A stretch of 64,000 nucleotides of DNA, from positions 12,524,001 to 12,588,000 of the forward strand of contig CM082582.2 in assembly GCA_040954595.2 (NCBI GenBank), written 5' to 3'. Of the stretch, positions 48,431 to 61,259 are shown one piece after another (position 1 is the stretch's first letter; each line of letters opens with the position of its first letter). The stretch comes from Balanoglossus misakiensis (taxonomy: Eukaryota > Hemichordata). The position numbers and the translations under genes are program-made. Under the pieces are notes generated by a model. The model searched no databases. It was not told where the DNA came from and saw only the letters and a program-made list of their open reading frames with translations.

Positions 48431-51162
48431 CTAACATACAGTCCCACTGCATTGACTAATGGTCGATTTATTGACTGGAGTCTCAGCAACAGCACTCATG
48501 AAATAACTCCTGGCATTTTCAATCAACGTCGTCAGCCCCTTCTTGAACTGTGAGCTGAATGTCAAGTACAGAACGAAGTTGTAAATTGTGCTGAAGACTG
48601 CCAGTGCCAATCGTGCTTCGAACCATATTGTATCGTTCTGTGTGCTGTCACTGTGGTCTGTCATTTTCTGAGGGGAAAAGGGAAAAACGATGATTAATTA
48701 CTCGAATAATTTTGAGAAAACCTGACGTGTATCACCACCATTCGTTTTACTAGTTTTAAGTGCTTTCCATCACCTCTATAGGTCGCATATGTGGCATACT
48801 GACATTGAAATAATATTATAACTCTTTACTTACGGCAATCAGGAAAACGGTGAAATATGGTAGCCATGACAACCCAAACAACACGGTCACCGTCACCAAC
48901 ATAGCCACAACCCTGAGTCTCTTCCTCTGGATAACAAAGTTATTGTTTGTTGAAGTTCCCGAATCACTCATCACGCGTTTGCTGACGTGGCACAGGTACA
49001 TGACGACACGTGAGTAGTTACAGATCATTACACAGAATGGTATTAAATACATTGTCATGATTACAAGGAAGGTGTTAAACATGATGAAATGTTGCGACGT
49101 CCCTCTGTTGGAACACGACAGCCAGGTCACGTTGTTGTTACCGTGGTGATCGGTTTGCCAGCTGACCCTGTACTCTATCAGTGTAGGCATGGCAACAAGG
49201 CAAGCTAGTATCCAGGTTCCGGCGACCAGGTATCTGCAACTGCGCATGTTGAACTGCGCCTCCGATGATTTGGCGATCGCCCGGTATCGTTCCCATGACA
49301 ATGTAACAAGACAATATGTCGCGTTCGCGATGAAGAACAGTGGTAGGAAGTTCACTGTTTTACAAGCGAACTCACCTGAAAATAAATAACAAAAATGCTT
49401 TTGGAATACACAGGATCGAAAAATCGTCTCTCCAATAAAACACTTGGTTGGGCGGGGGGGGGGGGGGGAGCGAAAACGTAAGAAGAAATGCCCATGAAAA
49501 AGTTATATTCGCATCCCCGTTATGCGTTTAGTGAACAGGAAATTAGACTTAAAGATTTCAATTTGGAAACGCAGAGTTATTCAAATTACTTTAGTGGCGG
49601 CATCTGATTGAGAGATGATTGGTTGATGAGACTTTGGGGCGCATTAGATTTTTAATACTTTTTCTCGGATCAAAACAAAACGCTTTTCCTAATCTTTTCT
49701 TCCTTTAAATTGACCAAGGTCTGCCTAAGGATCTACGACATGCATGTTCTAGCGTCTTTCAATCTTTATGCAAATTAGTAGGCGTCTGGTGACTAACTAT
49801 TGCTCACTTGGTTGCCACATTGCCTAGGAGATAAGGTTTCTTGAAGTGTGCGATGACCTCAGGCGATCCTTTGGGTTTTGCAGTGAAATCGGCATTTGAA
49901 TAAAGGGGCAATAACCCTGCTTGAGACGGTATATTGATCTTCTATTCTTGTTTTCGTCTCGTAAATTTCTAATTGCCTGTTAATATCAGGGGAGATTTAG
50001 GAAACGTGACGTCAAACATGTCAAATGCATACGAATTAAATGCAACAATAGGCCTGTCACTTCTCATCAAGAAAACGGAGCGCATTTATGATTGGCACCC
50101 GGACTATCGGAGGTAAATTCAAGCACTGTGCTTGTAATCCATTTTATTTCCAACCAGTGAGAGGCAATCGTTTATTTTTTTGACTCGCAAGAAATCTGCC
50201 AACAAAGAGCTTTGAAAATCCCATTGATTTCAGTTATTCGTCACGAAATAGACTTCCTTGGCAGTGCAGTCGGTGACTGAGCAAACACATCCAATGACTG
50301 TTTCGTCTAAGTCGCTGCTCGTAGCACCAGACAAACTAAGAGCATTGAAACATATTTATTTTATAATAAATGTTTTCAAAGGGAGAAGCAATTGGATATT
50401 TTTTCCTCTGGTGGTTTCCTTTCTTCTCACTTCTTCGATTCCTGTCCCACAGGTGTGCATGAATATTAGAACTGCACCTGATCAACAGAAGCTTTAGATT
50501 AACGCAGCAGTGACGTCACGTAGTCGTGATTCCTAGATTCCCACAATGCAACGCTGCTTGTTACAGCATGGGCCTCAACGTGTTGACACGAAGCTGGGGT
50601 GTATACGTGCCCGAGGTATACGCATTGATTGAAGTAAACAAACTGATTCAGAGTTGAAATATCAATCATGTACAATGCGATATCTAATCGAATCCCAAGC
50701 CGCGATTTTATCAACAGAACATAAAACCGTTAGCACGAGAATATCCTTGCACTGTCTTTCTCCAGAAAGCGTCTGCCATCCTCTGGGACCCCCACCTCAA
50801 TGACTATTTAGTTTTGAAATAATACCTTTATAAATAAATAGATGGGTTTACGTACCTTCATAGAAGTCACCGCTGTGAGTGATGTCGTGCATGTTTTGTG
50901 GTAGGACCGCCACGACGAATAACAGATCGCTGACAGCCAGATTGGTGATCAGCATATAAGTGACATTCTGCATTCGCTTGTTGGTGGCGACGACCAATAT
51001 TATGATGACGTTCAAAGTGGCCGACACCACCACAAAAAGTGACATGAAGACTATGAAAATCAGGTCTTCCATATCCATGCTAAGGTGTCCAGTTGATGTG
51101 TGATTCGGGATTTGAACAAGACTCGATATATAACAGTTAGCAACTTGGCAGCACGTTTCCAC
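48431..51162 (-). CDS. Class A (rhodopsin-type) GPCR, orphan, copy 2
   Basis: Three exons: 51162-50856, 49375-48834 and 48667-48431. They give 1086 nt, 361 residues. The split is the same as in copy 1: TM1-TM2 ending in GDFYEG, then TM3-TM6 beginning EFACK, then TM7 and the tail. It has WERYRAIA as the DRY-equivalent, WLPYF in TM6 and NFVLY in place of NPxxY. There is an N-terminal NHT glycosylation site and NNVTW in loop 2. The shared HDI[ST]H-x-x-DF[FY]EG signature after TM2 ties the two receptors together. Tandem duplication is clear from the exon structure, but the divergence is substantial, so the duplication is old. The ligand is unknown. Confidence 0.85.
49454..49468 (+). repeat. G15 homopolymer
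   Basis: Run of 15 G in the first intron of GPCR copy 2, just upstream of its second exon in transcription order. Its length is probably unreliable. Confidence 0.85.
50007..50518. promoter_or_regulatory. Two CRE palindromes in GPCR copy 2 intron 1
   Basis: Perfect TGACGTCA at 50007-50014 and again at 50511-50518, within the first intron of the second receptor gene. They are candidate CREB/ATF sites. No other promoter feature was assigned. Confidence 0.35.
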
Positions 51163-54100
51163 ACAGATTAGGAGCTCGGCACAACGATCGTGGGAGAGAT
51201 TTCTGATAATTGCTTAATGAGGCCAGCTACGACTGGGCACAGTCAATAACCTATAACGCCGTAAGCCAACGTTATTTGCCAAAAGAGAACTTTTGTTTGC
51301 CACGCCCTTTCCTTCAGTTGCACTTAGGAATGATCGATGGAGGACTTGCGTTATCTGGACAAAGAAACAGAAATATTGTTCAATTACTATTCGAGTGATG
51401 GAGAAGAGGAAACTGATAAAGAATTCAAATGAAACTCTTTGATTGCATCTTAAAATGACCCTTTCTTGCGATGAAACGAAGCGTTCACTCAATATCAAAG
51501 GGGAAATTCGTGGCGCGTATCGTGTTCCTGAAGTTAAAGAGGCAATTTTCGATTTCTCTGTCTCCCCTGGTTCTTGTTGACATTGAATATTCAGGTGGTA
51601 GAGAGGCCTTGGTTTCCCACTGACCGATCTATGAGCATATAAACGCCCGAATATCACACAAATGGGTAGATAGCTCAATAACTCTCCTTTCGAATGTCAG
51701 AAGGGTGCACTGTTTGAAAACTGTTGCGTTACAGCACGGTCACTGTGTGGAGTGACCGTGGTTACAGCTGTACTGGAGTTTACATGCAAATGTTACATGG
51801 CCCACTTTTAGAATCAATTCTTTTAGAACACGGTGGTTAAATTTGCATCAGTGACCGTATCATAAATATGTGAATATACATTGTACTTCAAACGTGATAA
51901 CTAAAACAAGCATAGTTCCATTAAAACCTTCCTTGCATTAAAGTTTCTGTACTGCTTGTACACACTACCACCGAGATTAATACATTTAGTTTCCTTTTTT
52001 ACGTCGTAATATGAAACCAACATCATGGGACAAAAACAAATTATACAGTTTACTTAAGACTAAAACAAAGACAAAAATGCGTTGATCTTATGACTGATGT
52101 CTCAACGGCCTAGCAATGCCCGCCGCTATAAATTCACACACTACTGGGTGTAGGTAGCGAGCGACGAGACGGATGAAATCATCGGTAAAGAGTTCCCGTA
52201 CATAATAATAAAGTATGACCATTTTGCATGTGTTGTATAGCTGGTGGAATTGTTTCATTATAAGAAATACAAATGATTCCTAATTAAATGGAAACGACAG
52301 AAAAAAGATAACTACAGAAACTCACCAGATATTTGCATTGCATCAACTCCATTCACGATATCGTGCATGTGTATCTTCGAATGACGATACTGTGAATTTA
52401 CCTAGAAGGCGGTTTACTCAGTTTGTATCAATGCTCCAAGGTGTGTAGATCCTTTCCGTTTCACAATGTCGTTTAATCTAAAGCCTGACGCAACACGTCT
52501 TTACGGTCGCAATGGTCTATATATTAGCCAGTTACAACCAGTCACTATGACGAGGTTCGGAGACTAACAGGTGATATTACACTCCAAGGAAACATATAAA
52601 TAAACGCGATGAATATATTAAAACCTGGCTGACGACTTATGAATACACGCCTGGCGACATCATTACACACCTAGAGTCGATACCTTTGGCAACTGTGTCT
52701 ACTATATCAAAACGTGGCACTGGCTCCTATACTTGATCTCAATGTCAGCTGGGGCGGTATTTATGATGGTGATAGCATTTCAATATCCATGTGTTGCATG
52801 GGTTCGTGCCTATACTTTAATCAATTGTCACACATCTACCAAATGCGCTGCTACCGTGACCATGAAAACAGCAAGGGGTTTACTTTGAAAACTCCGAACC
52901 GACTGATCACTGGTTCAACCGTCAAATGTGTGCTGTGCTGTGTTTGGTGATATCGAATTGTACACTTTATTTATTGTGGCCGTACTTCTCTTTAAAATGT
53001 GGATCGTATATACAGTCAATCTCTCGTTGCTTCCACAAATGCCCCTGCTGGGGACGGAATCGTTGACGTCTTCGATTCGATTAACTCATCTACTCAGACT
53101 TTAACGCGCACATCATGAAATGAGGTCGCTTATTTGAGATCGCTTCTGATGCAGGCACTCACAGAGGCAATATCTATTCGATGACGAAGATCAGTTATAA
53201 TGGCAAAATTTGATACAAACTACAATATTGCACAAAATTAGCTGACACCATGCCATATGAAGTTATGCGATAGTTTCCGTACGGTGACAGACTTTTGTCT
53301 TCTCAGTATCATAACTTCCACGATGATCATGCAACTGGTAGAGGCAAACTTACTTGCAAACTGTGCTTTAGACGTTGAACTTCAGAAAACACAGATCAAT
53401 GACTATACTCTCCCCTCTCTCCATGTCTAACACGCCCGCGTCCTTCTCCCCCTCTCAAAAACTGCATTCTATGCATTTTGTGAGCCACGTTTCATGTCCC
53501 TGTTAAGCTCTGAGGCGAAGTGACTTATTAGGACTCTACTAGTGCCATTGGAAGTCATAACATCACTTCAACACTTTATCAAAGGCTATTGAATGTTGCA
53601 CGAAATGAATTACAAGCCCTACACTAATAATAACCATTACCTGTTAATTTACGTTTTTCTGAGGATCTATATTTTCTCATCGTATTATCAAAGGTCAGCT
53701 ACAGCGGTTACCATTGGCTCATCGGCGGGCCCCCCACTGGTCTGGCGGTAGAAGAACTGGCTCGGTTCGTGATATACCACTGTAACGCCCCAGGATGACC
53801 ACTTAAGTAGGTGTGAATTACACCACCTAGACGGGCTGGCTCTGTTACTTACAACTTGATCTGAACTTGTTAATGACGGATCATCGATCGTCTACACGAT
53901 AACTCTTTTCGGCCATCTTTAATCGTCATTCAGTTCACATCTGGTTAGAAGTAGGGCGCGGCCTCAGCTGGCGGTCTTGCGCCATCTTTCCGTTTGTTCG
54001 TGAATAGGTAATGAGTTGAAATTAACGTGATAATGATACAAGCTTCTTCTTAATTAATGCGGCTTATTATAATCAAAGTATCTGAACGCAACAGCTGTTG

Positions 54101-57100
54101 CATCAATGTATAAACTGTTAGTTCAAACTTAGATTTGAAAGCTACAATCGTTGCAAAATATTGCTTTGTCAACGTATTTTGCGGTGGAGTTTTCAATTTC
54201 CTGTTCTGGTATTAAACTTCTGAAAACACAGATGTGAGTGCTGACGGTTGGGCAATGTACCAATCCTCTAGCGTATATCAGTCAGGTAATTGAAGGAAAC
54301 AGCATTTGCTCGACTTAATTTCAGAGCTCCCTCCAAAGGTAGATTCGTTATTGGCTGTCTCCCTATACACGCACACGTCCGCCCACACAATACCAGCTAT
54401 TAGCTTCGGCATAGCCTTCCTGTGCCAAAAATCATTCAGAGTAAATACATTATTTATTGGCTTATTGAGTAAGCCATCCCTGAAGTCTACAAATATTATG
54501 AAAATTCCTTATTTTTTAAAACACCTTTTACAAATGTTGTGAAATTGCTTTTTCGAAAGTCTCTTCTTCCTTGCTGAAACATTGTTTTTTTAATAAGTCC
54601 TCTCACTGCGCGCAAATCGAACTTTGCTTTGTCGCCAATCTGTGGCATGTATTCAGAACCTCGTGAACTCTGGTCTACATCTACAGGAAATCAAAATCTA
54701 AAACCCAGCTCATCAACCTACATTCCCGTTTTAGACATCCTGCCTTTTAGTAATTGAAAACATTTCTCATTTTTTTCAATAAAGACACGACAGTTGACAT
54801 TTACGTGCACAAATATGGCAAACAATTTGTCAAATAATATACACTGCGTTTACGCAAATAGAATTCAGTCTTATCCGGTGAACGCCATGAAAGTTAAAGA
54901 GTCCATTGGGACCTGGCAGATCCATCGGTTTACTGCAAAACGTCGTAAAATTGTACTGAACTCAATATACCTATCGTTTCCAATATTACCAGATTTCAAA
55001 AACATGTACATCGCCATAACTCGATATTCAGTGCGTCTGTTTGAGAATAATAGAACTTTAAAATTGACTCTTTGTTGAATTATGTCCATCCCTCTCATAA
55101 TGGACTGTGATTCAACGTCGGTCTGGGTAAAAAGTAAAATATGTATAGATTTAACTCTTAATAATTCATTGGCAACCTTATTTTATCTAACCTGAAAAAG
55201 ATAGACAGAGTCATATGTGCCTTTTGACAAATGGCAAGCAATCATCCGATGTTATATACGACGACATTTAAATGTCAGTCTGTAAACACTTTGAGAAAGT
55301 CTATTGAGGCTTATCAGATCCATGGTAACCGTTCTATATCGACTAAAACGCGGTTGAATGTGGAAACTACAAGAATCGAAATTCAATAGTACTTTAGCGG
55401 TGCTTCATTTCGGTGTTTTCGTTGAGGAGAGGGAGCGTCTCAATCGATGAGCTGGTTCACCTGGCAACCCGCATCCCGTGGTACTTTCGGTCAAAGAAAC
55501 TAAAAATTGCCGCAAGTGTTCTTGCAAAATGGTTTTGTCATCTCGATAAGTAGCTTTAAGGTATATGCGGAAACTGGACAATCACTCGTCTGTGATTAAA
55601 GTTGAGAAATCGGTTTATACTATTGATCAACGAGGCAGATAATCAGTTACAGGTACCATGAAAAGTTCAAATGTTGCCAATCAAACATTTTCATGAGGTA
55701 GCCACGCGAAAAAGTGCGCCACGAAACGGTCGTTCCAAGACTACCCCCCTTAAGTCATGTAGGCGTTTGGATGAATGCACTGACATACAGTTTTCGAAGA
55801 GTTTTGTCGCTGGCCAAAACGTCATCTGCTCCGTTTGCTTAACTCGGTGTGGAGGATACTCTCGGCTGGAAACAGCTTTCAGCCCACAATGTCACGGAAG
55901 ACGCTGAGAAAGAAAACGTTTCTTCCGTCGTGTGCAGAGTATCATTTTAAATCCGCGAATGGTGTCGGATTTCTGTTTTAATCAGGAAATGTCACGCAGT
56001 CTGATAAAAGCTCCACAAGGCTTGGCGAAGCAAACGTGAACGACTAAGCACCGACTCGTGATGTCGAATGAAAAACGCGCGATTTTCCAACATAGACCGC
56101 ATTGGGTTTAACCTATAGGGTACCACTGAAACGAATTTTATATATACGTTACTGGACTTTTGAGTTTTGAATGCAATGGCGCATGTGAGTTGGGTTTTTG
56201 GATAATGCTATTAATAAAGACCATGTTTCTCCTAGATCTTTGTTACATTACATGTATTTAGAATATCAATATACATGTAAGAGAAACATGAGAATTTTGT
56301 TTGAACTGTCCAAACATTAACTCTATACGCAAGCACGCACGCACGACAGAGCGTGTCAAATTCAAAGAGGTTTGCTGGCAGGAATTCGCTGACAATTTAT
56401 GAGCGTGGTTTGCACGAACATATTAAATCAAAATTGTAATAAATATCTTATAAAACCAGAATCAATTTTCAGTACACTCGCGTTGGCCTAGTTTAAGTTT
56501 GCCAGCATCACTAGAAATCTCCTGCACCGGCACAGTTGAGTCGTTTATCTACCTGCATTGTGTGTACAATTACTCGTAATAAAAAACAGCGGCTTGTATA
56601 AGTCCACTCGTGTGGTCTATTCAGGCGAATGAGCGCTGACACAAAAGCGTTCTGAAGTGACAATGCTTAGCAACTGCGGCCTTTCAAGGCAGAGCGACAG
56701 CTCCTCAAAAACCAAGATGTGGTACTTCATTGATTACAGGTGCTCTCGTTGTTTCTAGATGTTGCCACTTTTCAAGCTTGTCTTCAGTTGTCAATTGTGT
56801 ACATTGGTGAGAGAGGTTTTCAGCGTCGTTTTCATTGTCACTTAGTGGACACATCTGAAGATCATTAAATATTTCGCATGGAAAAAAGTATCTTCATAAA
56901 ATTTTGACCGATATACCCATGCGAACCTCACAAGATAATTAAACTATTAGATAGAAAGGAATGCCTCACGCCAGGTATACAAAAACTCAAATTTGCCGCA
57001 AGAAGTCTGTGCCAACTGCTGCACACACAATTATTTGCATTGCAGATATTGAGAGGTCCCCTTTTCGCCCGTGGTGGTAACCGTTTATAATTTACGCCTT

Positions 57101-59102
57101 CCCCTGGGTAAACGTCGTTACAAAGAGTAAATATAAAATAATGATCTTGTCATACGAAAGCTTTCCAAAAATTTAATCTGGGATAAAGTCTTCGATCATG
57201 AATAAACAATTTGTAATTTCACAAATAAAGTTTTTTTTTTCTGGGTCACTTAGTGAACATGAATATGGGGTCGTTGTGCGCATTACTTTAAATAGGGTTT
57301 TGCTTCCTAAGTGATTGATAAAGGTTGAACAGTTGAACAAGTTCCATATACTAACTACAAAGACTTAACTTTTAGATGGATAGAAGTCATGAAATGCGAG
57401 TAAAATCTTCAAAATCTACAGTGAGTTGTCGACCCTTTTACCCACAATGCAATTATTTTAATGTTATTTGATCCCTAGCACGGCAACCGAATGTGCTGTT
57501 ACTCGTGTTTCAATTTATACCGGGTTCATTCGTTCCAAGTTAAAGTCACCATCGTTTAATGTAAAAAAGTCACAGAATACTGCTGATGTACCACCTGATG
57601 ATACACATAGATTGCCTTTCGAACGAAGGCCGGTGTTCAAGGTCGGTTAGACGATCATCAGAAGTAGAACTAACGCAATTATATGACGCTGTAAGTTGCT
57701 GACAAGCAAACATGTTTATGAATACGCGATGCAAAGGATACAAACATGTCCACCCGCTGTTCAAGTGGAGCTTGGTGAACTACGATACGATGACCCTGTT
57801 ATTATTCCTTGAGGTGCTCAATGAAAGTCCCTGTGTTGACTGTACTAAATTGTCATTCTCAACGGAATCCTCTGTCAACAGGAAAGGAAAGTCCTGAAAC
57901 GTCGCAGGGTGTAGTCACTACTTCCCTTTCACTTCCATGCACTCGGGATATTTACATCAAAAACCACGGAAAAGTACTTAACCTTCGGTTGCTCATGTGT
58001 ATCCTGGAGCTTTAAAAACATGGATGGGGTACCATTATACAGACATCTTGTACTACAGTAAAGCTTATTGTTTACAACAAGTACGTTGAAATGTTGATAA
58101 ACATTTCAGACAGTACCACCGGTATGGCTGTTATCCAATGAGTGACTTCCTCTTACACTCAGCTTATCTACTCAATTTGCATATTTGCCATTTGGACCTC
58201 GACACTTATGATTGGTCAATTACTCTGAGCGCATCTGCAACAGGTGCAACGTAGACCCTTTTCATTCACCGAAATGTCCTTCCGCATCTCTGCCATAAAC
58301 TCTTACAGTTCAAGTTTGCTGTAAAATGCTTCAATGGCATGATCTATTTGCAACAGCATTGCTTAATTACCAGTTTTGATGGAATGGGTATCGACGTTAG
58401 ACCCGCTGAGGGCGTTCACGACAAGACCCATATTCCAAAAGTCTTGCTGAACAGTGATTGTATTTGGAAATTAGCCAGCTAAGTTGATGAACGCCACTTC
58501 GAGTCAACATGTACAGGGTTCAAATCGGCGGGGTGCATCATCAATTCCTGTAATCTAGACGCTAACATCACCTCACGACCTGGTGACAGCTTCAGATAAA
58601 TGGAAATACGCTAAGGGACGTTTCGGATGGCGAAAGAGTTATTCGTAGCCTGGGGGCTCCCAGCACCACAGGATTTCTATTTAGGGTTCATTGAGGCGAA
58701 GAGGTTTCACCTTGACCTCTGACAGTGTTCTGTCTCTTCCAAGTGACATACTTGTCATCAACAAAGTCCGTTCTGTTCGGGGACAGAGATCCAAGCTGAT
58801 CTATTCTCGCCTCTTTGTGTGTATCTGTGTTGTGCTTGACCGTATATGTTTGCTTGAGTGCAGATTTCAGAAAAACATAAATTCGTAGCTCCGACCAAAC
58901 CTGTTACATAGATTTCCACGATTCTTTCGTTGATTATTTTTAATCATTCTTGGTCAACTTATCTTTTGCAATGCTAAAAATTTCAAACTTTAATTTATTT
59001 GCAAAATCCGACACAAGAATATTGCACAGTACACATATTTACAAAATTTTACCCCGCCCGAAATATAGACAAAGTGAATCATTCCTAGATCCTATGGTTC
59101 TG
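51163..59102. other. Gene-poor interval of about 8 kb
   Basis: No coding frame longer than about 155 codons, and none recognisable, on either strand. No RNA gene, array or intact transposon was identified. It could contain upstream exons of GPCR copy 2, distal enhancers or lncRNA, but nothing can be supported from sequence. Confidence 0.55.
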
Positions 59103-60884
59103 TCACAGCTTTGACGCAGCTTTCATGAAGCCTTTCGTTGCATCCGAAGACATCTCGTTGTTGATGGCGTCATCAAAGTCTCTCAATACATCCGCATACA
59201 TGCCTTTCTTCATCGCAACCAAGGTCTTTCGATTAATCCCTTGCTTGCCTGAAATAATAAAAAGAGGACTTGCAGCGAACAGTACAGTAGGAAATCATAA
59301 TATTATGCTGTAAATGTTTACATAACCAAAGAACCCCCGACCTCAGGCAAATCATTGCATAGAACATACTGTATCTCTTTCCATTCCATTCTTTTACACT
59401 GAGAACTTACCGACCGCCTTCTTCGCCAGAGCGACTGAAAGATCTAAAAGACCTGCGTTTTCTGTCACTGCATCGACTATTCCAAGATCAAGCGCTTCCT
59501 CTGCCGTGAAACGTTTTCCAAACAAAGCCATGTCCCTCAGTGTAGACATCGGGAACCGTTTACTGAAGAATAAAAACAAAATTCCTATTAAACCTGTAAT
59601 TACTAAATAATTATTAGTGAGTGATTTTTAATTAATTATTTATTTTATTCATTCATTCATTCATTCATTCATTCATTCATTCATTCATTCATTCATTCAT
59701 TCATTCATTCATTCATTCATTCATTCATTCATTCATTCATTCATTCTAAACATCTATACACTGTTAATGTAACCATATTAATTAATTACTCAATCAATCG
59801 TTAAATTTATCAACCAATCAATCAATTAGTTAATTAGACATGATTTATATTCAGTGCTTTTTAAAGGTACATAAACATACTTCATGATGGCGAACGTTTG
59901 CGTAGAAAATAATACACCCACGTGGATCTCGGACAAACAGAACCACCCCTGACGAGTTCTCATGACGCGAAAGTCGTGATAAAATGTAAAAGCTGCACCG
60001 CCAGCATATGCGTGACCTAAAAAGGAGCAAAATGGTAATCAAGGATGGGTGGAACAAATTAATCTCTATCTATCCATGGATGGATCTGTCGATTAACTAG
60101 ATTAAACGATCAATCGATGGTTCAGTTAATCAATCAATCAACCAACCAATCAGTGATCAGGAGGTTCAATTTGAAGTTGCTGGCGCAATAAGAGGAAACC
60201 CTTACCATTGATTGCGGCTATGGTAGGCATTGGGAACATCAATATTCTCTTTTGAAGGCGAAAGAAGAGATTTGTCATATTCTCAGCTGTGGCTTTGTCT
60301 TGTTGACCTACCCATTTCAAATCGATTCCATTGGAGTAAAATTTTCCGACCCCAGTTGTGATGAGGGCCACTGCATCTGACCTAACACAAAATAGTTATT
60401 GGTAGTTTGAAAGTAAAACAAGATAGTTGTCGTCTTTTCTGGGCCGGAAGTTCTCAGTAAATGGGTCGTCGAAACTGTCACAGAACAACTGCATTGAACA
60501 CATAGGTCAAAGTGCAAAGGTCTTTGCTTGCTTGAGCAATCACAGTAATCATTCAAATTGATCCAGAGATTTTGAGGAAAAGGCACAGAAAAGTGGCCTA
60601 TAAGTATTACTTGGAATGTGTAGTCCATTACTGAAACTTTTATATACGTATACCTGTACTTGTCGAGGTCATATAAAGTCACTTTATCGCAATCGTCCTG
60701 AGCTGTTGAACTTCTAACCCTGTATTTACATTTTGACTGCCTACCTTTCGACTTCGTCGAGGGCCTGCAGCATCGACGTTACTGACTCAATGTTCCAATG
60801 GTTTTCCCCATTATTCATGTAAAGAATCGCGATGCCATTTACGTATTGGACAAAGTATTTTGGCTTTCCCGCAAAGTCAGCCAT
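59103..60884 (-). CDS. Peroxisomal enoyl-CoA hydratase/isomerase-family protein (PTS1)
   Basis: Five exons: 60884-60745, 60381-60206, 60016-59881, 59562-59411 and 59248-59103. They give 750 nt, 249 residues with consistent phases. It is a crotonase-fold protein: FYSNGIDLKW for the CoA/oxyanion region, AAINGHAYAGGAAF for the second oxyanion strand, then a long helical C-terminal part. The protein ends in A-A-S-K-L, a textbook PTS1 peroxisome signal. Overall it resembles the short enoyl-CoA delta-isomerases (ECI type) used for beta-oxidation of unsaturated fatty acids, rather than the longer mitochondrial hydratases. Hydratase versus isomerase activity cannot be decided here. It is head-to-head with the monoamine oxidase, 375 bp between start codons. 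Confidence 0.9.
59647..59746 (+). repeat. (ATTC)25 microsatellite
   Basis: Twenty-five perfect ATTC units in the intron between exons 3 and 4 of the enoyl-CoA isomerase-like gene. Further tetranucleotide-like sequence (TTAA, CAAT) lies around it. Confidence 0.97.
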
Positions 60885-61259
60885 ACTGAACAAACGCCCA
60901 CCTGTCAATGTAGTGTAAACTCATAGCGCCCTCTTGTACTAGAAACCTAAACGGTCTCTGCGAATGTGAGATTTTAATATAGTCCACTTGCGACCCGGAC
61001 TATTAACGGTGGGTGGAAGGTCGTTGATCACATGACTTTAAGGTCAGCGACCGGTGCATGCAGGAGTCGACGAACTGAAGACTTGTTAGGTATTGGTCCG
61101 GGTGTGGACTCCGCCCAGGTGATGTAGATGTGCTGGGGACTTTGATCTCAGTTGTACTAGTTACTACAGTATTTACTGCTATGTCCGCTGTTTGCCTTGT
61201 CGAGCACGACGTGCAGCCATAAGTACACGTGTACGTGCATAGTAGCTCTCCCGACCAAG
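60885..61259. promoter_or_regulatory. Short divergent promoter, enoyl-CoA isomerase (-) / monoamine oxidase (+)
   Basis: Only 375 bp separate the two start codons, so the genes almost certainly share a bidirectional promoter. No TATA box or CRE was seen. The products are a peroxisomal lipid enzyme and a flavin amine oxidase, with no known direct link. Confidence 0.5.

Noticed and set aside
40997-51162. The GPCRs might be melanocortin receptors, since MC3R lies near FAM210B in human.
   Set aside because: They lack melanocortin features: they have long TM2-TM3 and loop-2 segments with the TM3 Cys, an ERYRAI motif, and introns. The sequence resemblance is to peptide-type receptors.
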